In this document: piece by piece, positions 1-6,205 of the stretch
How the letters are laid out: every line of letters starts with the position of its first letter
Numbering within the stretch: position 1 is the first letter of the stretch
Origin: a bacterium
GTDB lineage: Bacteria; Spirochaetota; Spirochaetia; JABEVK01
Reading direction: 5' to 3'
DNA: 12,619 nucleotides
Assembly (NCBI GenBank): GCA_021782055.1
Contig: JAJXVP010000061.1
Span: 1 to 12,619, forward strand
The notes under the pieces: model-generated
Told to the model about the DNA's origin: nothing
Databases searched by the model: none
Seen by the model: the letters and a program-made list of their open reading frames with translations, nothing else
Made by a program: the position numbers and the translations under genes

Positions 1-10
1 GTAAGGTCTT

Positions 11-24
11 GTCAACCAGTTGAC
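11..24. promoter_or_regulatory. Palindrome overlapping the dksA-like gene promoter
   Basis: GTCAACCAGTTGAC is a perfect inverted repeat: 6-bp arms GTCAAC/GTTGAC around a CA centre. Its right arm overlaps the proposed -35 hexamer TTGACT (20-25) of the downstream zinc-finger regulator gene, which is where a repressor would bind. The arms are followed by TTTTT (25-29), so a weak terminator of an unseen upstream gene is the other reading. The stem has only about 5 bp and few G-C pairs, so I favour an operator. No regulator is identified. Confidence 0.35.
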
Positions 25-47
25 TTTTTCAACGAATTTGATCAAAT
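20..47 (+). promoter_or_regulatory. Putative promoter of the dksA-like gene
   Basis: A -35 hexamer TTGACT (20-25, 5 of 6 consensus) and a -10 hexamer TCAAAT (42-47, 4 of 6) are separated by 16 bp. Transcription would begin near 54, leaving a leader of about 28 nt before the proposed TTG start at 83. This placement argues against the earlier in-frame TTG at 20 as the start, because that codon would be part of the -35 box. Confidence 0.4.
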
Positions 48-82
48 TACCTAGGTTTTTTATCCCCGCCTTGGAGAGAAAC

Positions 83-439
83 TTGGACAAAGAATTTCTG
101 AAAAAAATGCAGGAAGAGCTTCAACACCAGAAGCAAGAGATTCTTCATCATTTGGTCATGGAAAGTGAAGGTTTTCGTGCCATTGTTGAAGATATTGACC
201 CCAAAGATTTGGTGGACATGGCGTCGGACGATATTGATAAGAAGAACTTGGAGGCTTTGAATGCCGTTGAGTCCAAGAAGCTTCAGATGATTGATAACGC
301 CCTGGCCCGAATTCAAAATGATCGCTACGGGGTTTGCATGGAATGTCAGAAGCCAATTCCGGCTTCGCGGCTTCAGGCCATACCTTATGCGTTGTTTTGC
401 ATTGATTGCCAATCGCGGAAAGATCGACAAAATCGTTAG
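83..439 (+). CDS. dksA: DksA/TraR-family C4 zinc-finger regulator
   Basis: Small transcription factor of the DksA/TraR family. Such proteins bind RNA polymerase in its secondary channel and, often with ppGpp, adjust rRNA and stress promoters. From the TTG at 83 the product is 118 residues. An N-terminal helical hairpin carries the DxxDxA tip motif (D42, D45, A47), as in polymerase-binding DksA. A C-terminal zinc finger follows with four cysteines (C85, C88, C106, C109) in the pattern CMEC...CIDC. I chose TTG 83 because GGAG (73-76) sits 6 nt before it and the protein then starts MDKEFLKKM, as in relatives. ATG 107 is possible but has a poorer ribosome site, and TTG 20 falls in the promoter. 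It is shorter than E. coli DksA (151 residues), so a shorter DksA-like paralogue is possible and the symbol is tentative. Confidence 0.85.
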   Translation: MDKEFLKKMQEELQHQKQEILHHLVMESEGFRAIVEDIDPKDLVDMASDDIDKKNLEALNAVESKKLQMIDNALARIQNDRYGVCMECQKPIPASRLQAIPYALFCIDCQSRKDRQNR

Positions 440-447
440 GTAAGAAA

Positions 448-485
448 GGGCAAGGGTCTAGGTTAACACAGCTAGACCCATGCCC
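448..485 (-). terminator. Hairpin terminator at the dksA / DUF4337 junction
   Basis: Arms 448-461 and 472-485 pair as 5 bp (GGGCA/TGCCC), one A-A mismatch, then 8 bp (GGGTCTAG/CTAGACCC), closing a 10-nt loop. Read on the minus strand the hairpin is followed by TTTCTT, a fair U-run, so it should terminate the DUF4337 gene. On the plus strand it lies 9 nt after the regulator stop codon but has no U-run, so termination in that direction is less certain. The last nine codons of the DUF4337 gene, including its stop, lie within the hairpin. Confidence 0.7.
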
Positions 486-1006
486 CAACCCATCAAAAGA
501 ATCCCAACCCCTGCTGTGATTAAGCTGGTTATCCACAGCCATCGGCGCCTAGTTAGAGCTGAAACAGCCGACAAGCCGATGGCTACCTGCAGAAAGGTAA
601 CGGCGAAAGATAGTCGGTAATGCGCTTCAAAGGAGCGGTGAGACGCTTTTTGTTCCTGAGTTGCTTCTTGCGAAATTTCTTTTTGTTCGTCCTTATACTT
701 TTCGAGTCCGGTCGTCCAATGCGCTGTTTCGTCAGCTGTGGGGTGCCCTAACTTGATCATCAGTTCTTTTTGAGTTTCTAAAAGGTTATGCTTCAGGCCC
801 TTAGCTTGGTAATAAGCCCATTGGTCAGAAGCTTTCAATTGCGAAATCATGGCCTCATTGATTTGGTGCTCGGACATGAGTGAGGCGATCGCCGCCAGAA
901 CAGCGATAATCGCAGAACTTAGTGCGATTTTTAGCATTCCAGGGTCACGGCTTTCATGGGCGTGTTCATGAAGTTGCTTTTGGACTTCTTCCGTAGGATC
1001 TTCCAT
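458..1006 (-). CDS. DUF4337-type membrane protein
   Basis: A 182-residue membrane protein that I recognise as DUF4337-like; the family has no established function. The order is a short charged N-terminus rich in Glu and His, one hydrophobic segment (about residues 24-43), a long charged helical stretch likely to form a coiled coil (about 45-127), and two more hydrophobic segments (about 130-150 and 155-180). The start is ATG 1006 with GGGAG on the minus strand about 8 nt upstream. A plausible promoter lies at 1033-1062. The gene converges on the zinc-finger regulator with 18 bp between stop codons and diverges from the Mg pump gene. The divergent arrangement might mean shared control with the pump, but nothing in the protein shows a transport role. 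Confidence 0.75.
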   Translation of the reverse strand: MEDPTEEVQKQLHEHAHESRDPGMLKIALSSAIIAVLAAIASLMSEHQINEAMISQLKASDQWAYYQAKGLKHNLLETQKELMIKLGHPTADETAHWTTGLEKYKDEQKEISQEATQEQKASHRSFEAHYRLSFAVTFLQVAIGLSAVSALTRRRWLWITSLITAGVGILLMGWGMGLAVLT

Positions 1007-1032
1007 TGCATCGTCTCCCGCTGATGGACGTT

Positions 1033-1062
1033 ATTGTACTAAGATGGTGCTTTTTTGGACAA
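1033..1062 (-). promoter_or_regulatory. Putative promoter of the DUF4337 gene
   Basis: On the minus strand, TTGTCC (1062-1057, 4 of 6 consensus) and TACAAT (1038-1033, 5 of 6) are spaced by 18 bp. Transcription would start about 20 nt before the ATG at 1006, leaving room for the GGGAG ribosome site. Confidence 0.5.
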
Positions 1063-1107
1063 GAGGCGAAGCTCACGAAAAGCTAATCAAAAGAACAATT
1101 TCTCTAC

Positions 1108-1136
1108 TAGGCAACCGGAAGCCTTTTCTTTACAAT
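1108..1136 (+). promoter_or_regulatory. Putative promoter of the Mg pump operon
   Basis: TAGGCA (1108-1113, 4 of 6) and TACAAT (1131-1136, 5 of 6) are spaced by 17 bp. The expected transcript start near 1143 gives a leader of about 29 nt. That is far too short for the Mg-sensing leader found upstream of enterobacterial mgtA, so Mg control, if present, must act some other way. Confidence 0.4.
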
Positions 1137-1171
1137 GAGTTTAATTCCCAAATTCCAGAAGGAGGCCCCCG

Positions 1172-3913
1172 ATGGACCGTCGGAACCTCGTAAAGCCTAG
1201 CCTAGCTACGGTGCATGAAAAACGCCTGAGGGAAGCCTGCCTCATGACCGAGGATGATGTCCTTAGCCGGATGGAGACTTCACGAGACGGCCTGGAACAG
1301 TCCTCAGCCGAAGCCCGGGAGCATATTTATGGTCCTAACGTTTTAGCCGCTGAAAAGAAAAAGAGTATTGGGGAAGAAATCCTTGAGCGCTTTGCCAACC
1401 CGCTCGTCATTCAGCTTTTAGTGATTTTAATTGTCTCGTTTTTTATGTCACTAGACTCCGCAAAGCTTTCGGGTAGCGGAAATTTTCTGCTTAGTCTCTT
1501 GGCTTATTTGGGCTCGTCCAACGACTTAATTACGCCTTCAACTGTGGGAGGCATGATTCTTATCAGTGTCTTTCTTGCGTACTTTCAAGAAAAACGTTCC
1601 ACTGTCGCCGCCGAAAAGCTAAAAATGCTTGTTCAAGCTACCACGATTGTGCTTAGGGACGGCAAAGAAGTCGAGATTCGGATGTCCGAAATTGTTCCCG
1701 GCGACATCGTGGTCTTGGCAGCTGGCTCGATTATTCCGGCAGACCTGAGGGTTTTGGCCGCAAAAGACTTTTTTGTCAGTCAATCCGCTTTGACGGGCGA
1801 GTCCATGCCGGTAGAAAAATATCCTGCTCCTGACCCTACGAAAACTGAAGTTTTTGATCTACAAAACGCCTGTTTCCAAGGAAGTACAGTCATTTCTGGA
1901 TCTGCCAAGGGTGTGGTAGTTAATACCGGAATGAGTACCTTCTTGGGGGGTATTTCGGCCAACTTGGCGGCGCCTAATGCCGCAACGGACTTCGATAAGG
2001 GGGTTTCAAAGTTTGTTTGGCTGATGATTCGTTTTATGATCGTCATGGTAGGGGTGACCTTCCTAATTGTTGGCATCACCAAGCATAATTGGCTAGACGC
2101 TCTGATGTTTGGTCTTTCGATCGCGGTGGGGTTGACCCCAGAAATGTTGCCTATGATTGTCACGGTGTGTCTTTCTAAGGGCGCGCTTTTTATGTCGCAC
2201 AAAAAAGTCATTGTAAAAAAACTCAAGTCCATCCAGAACTTAGGTGCCATTGACATCCTTTGCACCGACAAGACCGGCACCATTACGCAAGATAAAGTCA
2301 TCTTGGAAAAACATGTTGATGTTACCAATCGTTTTTCTGATGATGTTCTTCGCTATGCCTACATGAATAGCTATTACCAAACGGGTTTACGGAACCTTCT
2401 TGACCTTTCCATTCTTAGTCATGAGGATTTGGATGTTGAAAAAACCTGCAAGAAAATCGATGAAATACCGTTTGATTTTCAACGCAAACGGATGAGCGTC
2501 GTTCTCGATTATGAGGATAACCACGTTTTAATCTGCAAAGGATCCGTAGAAGCGATTTTTACGGCGTGCGACAAGTATCAAATTGACGATGATATCTTTC
2601 CCATGATTGAAATCATCAAGAACGACATTATAGAAGAATACATGCGCCTGTCCTCAGAAGGGTATCGGGTGCTCGCTATTGCTTATCGCGAATACAGCAA
2701 GGACAAAACTAACTTTTCGGTTCAAGATGAGTCGGGCTTGGTCCTTTTAGGGTATTTAGCTTTTCTCGACCCCCCGAAAGATTCTGCTGAAAAAGCCATT
2801 GCTTCGCTACGTGAGTACGGGGTTCGCGTTAAAGTGCTCACTGGCGACAATGAATTGGTGACGGCCAAAGTCTGTCGCGATGTTGGCTTTGACGTTCAAA
2901 GGGTAATTACCGGTAAAGAACTGTCCCAAATGAAGACTGAAGATTTTGCCAAGACGGTGTTAGAATACGATGTCTTCGCTCACCTGACGCCGGATCAGAA
3001 AGAAGACATCATAAAAACTTTACGTTCTGCGGGGCATGTCGTCGGCTTTATGGGCGACGGGATCAATGATGCAGCGGCGATGAAAGCCGCCGATGTTGGT
3101 ATTTCGGTAGACACCGCCGTCGACGTTGCCAAAGAGTCCGCCGATATTATTCTTTTAGAGAAAAACCTGTTGGTCTTAGAAGATGGCATTATCGAAGGTC
3201 GAAAGACGTTCAATAACATCATCAAATATATAAAAATGGGGTCCAGCTCAAACTTCGGTAATATGTTCTCGGTAGTTGGGGCCAGCTATTTGTTCCCGTT
3301 CTTGCCGATGCAGCCTGTTCAGATCCTGCTCAATAACTTGCTTTACGACCTTAGTCAAACAGCCATCCCCCTTGATAACGTTGACCCTGAGTTTGCCAAC
3401 AAACCCCAGTCTTGGGATATCCGATTTATTCGTCGGTTTATGATGTTCATTGGACCGATCAGCTCCATCTTTGATTACGCAACCTTCGCGCTCATGTGGC
3501 TCTTCTTCAAAACCTCCTCTCTCTTTAACTTGGCGGTACCTACAGACTTGATTCCCTACTTTCAGCATATCACTAAGGCTGATGACCCGAACACGACGTA
3601 TGCGGCTCACCTATTTAATACGGGCTGGTTTGTCGAATCGTTGCTAACCCAAACGTTGATTGTTCACATCATTCGCACCAATAAGATACCGTTTCTTCAA
3701 AGTAGAGCTAGCTTTTCTATGACGATGACCACAGTTTTAGTGATGGCAGTAGGGGGCCTGCTTCCTTATACCCCCATGGCGTTGGATCTTGGATTAGTTC
3801 CCTTGCCACCGATTTTTTGGGCCTTTATCGCCGCCTTCTTGGTTCTGTACGGAGTTCTGACTCACAATGTCAAAACGTGGTTTCATAAACGCTATGGAGG
3901 GATCGGCGCATGA
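1172..3913 (+). CDS. mgtA: Magnesium-translocating P-type ATPase (MgtA type)
   Basis: Inner-membrane P3B-type ATPase, expected to import Mg2+ at the cost of ATP. It has 913 residues, against 898 for E. coli MgtA, and looks complete. In order: an N-terminal cation-ATPase domain (about 26-60), first membrane helices (about 75-145), the actuator domain with TGES (208-211), helices with PEMLP (323-327), the phosphorylation site DKTGT with acceptor D366, the nucleotide domain with IPFDF (432-436) and KGS (K456), the hinge TGDN (557-560) and GDGIND (628-633), and C-terminal membrane helices from about 690 on. Start ATG 1172 has AAGGAGG (1159-1165) 6 nt upstream. The stop overlaps the next start as ATGA, so the EIIA-domain gene is translationally coupled. 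The family match is strong; Mg2+ as substrate is inferred from the MgtA-like motifs and architecture. Confidence 0.93.
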   Translation: MDRRNLVKPSLATVHEKRLREACLMTEDDVLSRMETSRDGLEQSSAEAREHIYGPNVLAAEKKKSIGEEILERFANPLVIQLLVILIVSFFMSLDSAKLSGSGNFLLSLLAYLGSSNDLITPSTVGGMILISVFLAYFQEKRSTVAAEKLKMLVQATTIVLRDGKEVEIRMSEIVPGDIVVLAAGSIIPADLRVLAAKDFFVSQSALTGESMPVEKYPAPDPTKTEVFDLQNACFQGSTVISGSAKGVVVNTGMSTFLGGISANLAAPNAATDFDKGVSKFVWLMIRFMIVMVGVTFLIVGITKHNWLDALMFGLSIAVGLTPEMLPMIVTVCLSKGALFMSHKKVIVKKLKSIQNLGAIDILCTDKTGTITQDKVILEKHVDVTNRFSDDVLRYAYMNSYYQTGLRNLLDLSILSHEDLDVEKTCKKIDEIPFDFQRKRMSVVLDYEDNHVLICKGSVEAIFTACDKYQIDDDIFPMIEIIKNDIIEEYMRLSSEGYRVLAIAYREYSKDKTNFSVQDESGLVLLGYLAFLDPPKDSAEKAIASLREYGVRVKVLTGDNELVTAKVCRDVGFDVQRVITGKELSQMKTEDFAKTVLEYDVFAHLTPDQKEDIIKTLRSAGHVVGFMGDGINDAAAMKAADVGISVDTAVDVAKESADIILLEKNLLVLEDGIIEGRKTFNNIIKYIKMGSSSNFGNMFSVVGASYLFPFLPMQPVQILLNNLLYDLSQTAIPLDNVDPEFANKPQSWDIRFIRRFMMFIGPISSIFDYATFALMWLFFKTSSLFNLAVPTDLIPYFQHITKADDPNTTYAAHLFNTGWFVESLLTQTLIVHIIRTNKIPFLQSRASFSMTMTTVLVMAVGGLLPYTPMALDLGLVPLPPIFWAFIAAFLVLYGVLTHNVKTWFHKRYGGIGA

Positions 3914-4707
3914 GAAGTTTGCTAGACGCACTGCAAGAAGGCCGTTTGGTCGAGTTGCCCGAGGTAGGCAAAGACAAAGCTTTGGAATACCTGGCACTCC
4001 TTATTGAGGCGATTCCCGATATAGGTTCAGGAACAGACCTCGTGAAAGCTGTCATGGATCGTGAGGCGACTTTCAATACAGGAATCGGCAAAGGTGTGGC
4101 TGTCCCACACTGCCGCACCACGGCAGATGGTGAACTGCTTTGTGCTGTAGGGTGGTCACCCAAGGGCATTGATTACAACGCTATTGATGGCAAGCCGGTT
4201 CACCTCTTGGTGATGTACTATGTGCCAGACGCCCAGCGAAACTTGTATTTAAAAGAAATTTCGGGCCTCGCCAAGGTGCTTTCGGGTTCGGATGTCCTTG
4301 AGAATTTTCAACAACTAGAGAGCCTTACAGAGCTTCGAGAGCATCTCCTCGACTGGGTGAGTCAGGCTATTGGCGAAGCGGTTCCTGATGCGAAAGCCCG
4401 CATGATCAAGCTGGAAGCCAAGCAAGCCTCGATTGAGACAGCTGCTGTCCGGGCGGCCACAGCAGGTGCACCTGCCGTGCTAGCGAAATTCACGCCATTT
4501 GATTGTGTTTGCTATGGCGACCACGTGCTGGTCCTGTGCCAAAATGCTGACCTGATTGAGACTCTCGAACACGACGATGGTTTTCGAGAACAAATTCGTA
4601 CGGGAAGTGATTTTGAGGTTTCCGGTTACCGAGTGGCACGGCTTTCTGAGCTCACCTACGAGCATGGACGGCGTGTTATTTCGGGAGTTGCCTACAAAGA
4701 ATCCTAA
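3910..4707 (+). CDS. PTS EIIA type-2 domain protein coupled to mgtA
   Basis: A 265-residue cytoplasmic protein. Residues about 5-150 form a PTS EIIA type-2 (fructose/PtsN-like) domain. The signature GIGKGVAVPH ends in H67, the expected phosphohistidine. EIIA domains take phosphate from HPr or NPr and pass it to a sugar EIIB, or act as regulators, as PtsN does for potassium transport. No EIIB, EIIC or sugar gene is nearby, so a regulatory role toward the Mg pump is the simplest inference. Residues about 160-265 form a tail (a helical linker, then an apparent alpha/beta segment) that I do not recognise. The start overlaps the mgtA stop by 4 bp and has GGAGGG (3896-3901) 8 nt upstream inside mgtA. 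The domain call is firm; the function is not established. Confidence 0.82.
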   Translation: MRSLLDALQEGRLVELPEVGKDKALEYLALLIEAIPDIGSGTDLVKAVMDREATFNTGIGKGVAVPHCRTTADGELLCAVGWSPKGIDYNAIDGKPVHLLVMYYVPDAQRNLYLKEISGLAKVLSGSDVLENFQQLESLTELREHLLDWVSQAIGEAVPDAKARMIKLEAKQASIETAAVRAATAGAPAVLAKFTPFDCVCYGDHVLVLCQNADLIETLEHDDGFREQIRTGSDFEVSGYRVARLSELTYEHGRRVISGVAYKES

Positions 4708-4768
4708 GACTAAACCGAAAGCGAGTTGATAGCGAAAGTGAATGCGTAGCGTAGACTCAGCTGGGGAG

Positions 4769-6145
4769 TTATTCTTGGGGCAATTGACTTTGATCTTGTT
4801 GCAACAGCCGACTGTCGGGCAGGGCCATTAGTCCCTCGTGTAAAACTTGTCTTGCTTGTTCGTGCTGGCCAGCATTCCACAACTGGGCAAACTGGTTGTG
4901 GATAGTGGCTGCCCAGGCCGCTTTTAGTTGTTGGTACAGATCTTGTAAACCTGGTAGCTGTTGCACCTCTGTTGGTAATTGCTTTAAATAGGCTACTCCA
5001 GCGGGGTACCCGTGGCCTTTCACGACCGTTTCGGTCGCTGAGCTATAAATCCAAGCGAGAAATTGGTTCTTTTGATCGCTGGTTATATAGCCCTGGCTAG
5101 CGGCTTCGTCGAGTTTGACTTTGGCTTGGTTGGGAGCGAGTTGTGGTAGCACCTTCACCAGTTCGTTTTCTGTCAGAGTTTTCAACAGGTTTAACGCCTC
5201 GGTCTGCCGAAGAAACTTTTGCTGTTCCCAGGCTTGTATGAGTTGTTGGGCTTTTTGATATTCTTGCTGCTCGGACCAAAGTTGGACCTGGTTTGCCACC
5301 AGGGCATAAGCTAAGTTTTGAACAGTGGGGGTGAGTCCAGTCAACGAAAATAACGTTTTGACTAGATCTAACCCTTGTTGAAATTTCTTCTGATTGTTCA
5401 AGACGGCAATAGCATCCTTGTAAACGGTTTCGAGCATGGTTCGAGAAGCCTCGGAATGATCAAATTCCCAACGATCAAGGGCTAAAGGTATGGCCTGTTG
5501 GAACAGTCCTTGCTTTTGTAGCAAAGAACAGCGGTTCTGCAGAACTAAACCCAGTAAACCTCGGGCATCTAAATTACGCCTTTGGGTATAATCTCCAGGG
5601 GGAACATAAGAATAGCCGGTCACGTGGCCAAACTCATCATGAAAAGCTTTTTTGGTACCGGGATCCCAACCTTGAGCTGTTGTTGTTTCGACATCGACCC
5701 AGGTGCCTACCTGAACACGGCAGAAGGCGTGCGAAGGGACCTCGACTGCTTCGACCGTAAGTCCTAGCCGACGGCCTAAAATCAAGTAAACCAAAGCGGA
5801 CGAAACACAGTTGTAGTCGCCTGTTTTTAACAGAACATCAAGTCGAGTTTGTTCTGAGCTGTAGTGGTGAAGAAACTCTTGATGGAGGAGCTTCAACAGC
5901 GCATCACCTAAAGCGGCTCCGGATAACCCTGAAAGCTTTTTCTCAAGCGTGTGATACCAATTGTTCAAGACCGCTTCGGTTTGGGGAATCTCTTGGGGGT
6001 CTTCACCCGAAACCGTGAGTCCCCAGGTAGTAATTTGCTGAGGGGTAAGAGGCCCCTGCGGAAGGGATTGGGCGCTGGACTGTGACCACACTGCCGGTGA
6101 GAGGACGAGAAAGGCTAGCAAAAGCGACCAAAGAAAACGATTCAT
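4769..6145 (-). CDS. Secreted transglutaminase-like protein with helical tail
   Basis: A 458-residue exported protein. An N-terminal signal peptide (about 1-21, hydrophobic core LLLAFLVL) is followed by a transglutaminase-like papain-fold domain of the SirB1 kind. The probable catalytic residues are C113 in GDYNCVSSA, H139 in PSHAFC and D151 in WVDVETT. From about residue 185 to the end the protein is helical and rich in Gln, Leu and Ala, like TPR-type repeats, perhaps for protein binding. It could be a peptidase, an amidase-like enzyme or a non-catalytic scaffold, and no substrate can be named. Start ATG 6145 has no clear ribosome site, but the signal peptide begins right there. The gene converges on the EIIA gene (61 bp between stops) and diverges from the GH3 gene. 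Confidence 0.7.
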   Translation of the reverse strand: MNRFLWSLLLAFLVLSPAVWSQSSAQSLPQGPLTPQQITTWGLTVSGEDPQEIPQTEAVLNNWYHTLEKKLSGLSGAALGDALLKLLHQEFLHHYSSEQTRLDVLLKTGDYNCVSSALVYLILGRRLGLTVEAVEVPSHAFCRVQVGTWVDVETTTAQGWDPGTKKAFHDEFGHVTGYSYVPPGDYTQRRNLDARGLLGLVLQNRCSLLQKQGLFQQAIPLALDRWEFDHSEASRTMLETVYKDAIAVLNNQKKFQQGLDLVKTLFSLTGLTPTVQNLAYALVANQVQLWSEQQEYQKAQQLIQAWEQQKFLRQTEALNLLKTLTENELVKVLPQLAPNQAKVKLDEAASQGYITSDQKNQFLAWIYSSATETVVKGHGYPAGVAYLKQLPTEVQQLPGLQDLYQQLKAAWAATIHNQFAQLWNAGQHEQARQVLHEGLMALPDSRLLQQDQSQLPQE

Positions 6146-6167
6146 GACTTAAAAATACAAGAAGAGC

Positions 6168-6197
6168 TTGGAAAATTCATCTATCTTCTGGTAATAC
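6168..6197 (+). promoter_or_regulatory. Putative promoter of the GH3 gene
   Basis: TTGGAA (6168-6173, 4 of 6) and TAATAC (6192-6197) are spaced by 18 bp. The expected transcript start would be within a few nt of the ATG at 6206, implying little or no leader. The 60-bp intergenic gap must also hold the promoter of the divergent transglutaminase-like gene, for which I found no convincing hexamers. Confidence 0.35.
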
Positions 6198-6205
6198 AAA
6201 GGAAG

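Noticed and set aside
20..82. TTG at 20 as the start of the dksA-like gene (139 residues)
   Set aside because: It is part of a good -35 hexamer and a palindrome, has no ribosome site, and the extra 21 residues do not resemble the family. TTG 83 has GGAG in the right place.
1007..1171. Mg-sensing riboswitch or leader peptide before mgtA
   Set aside because: The predicted leader is only about 29 nt and no conserved structure or leader frame is visible; the region is explained by two divergent promoters.
1780..2328. Long minus-strand open frame inside mgtA
   Set aside because: It is antisense to the conserved core of the ATPase, has no recognisable domain and no ribosome site; a codon-usage shadow.
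4708..4768. Terminator between the EIIA gene and the transglutaminase-like gene
   Set aside because: Only a 4-bp ACTC/GAGT stem and short repeats (GCGAAAG, GCGTA) are visible; too weak to call.
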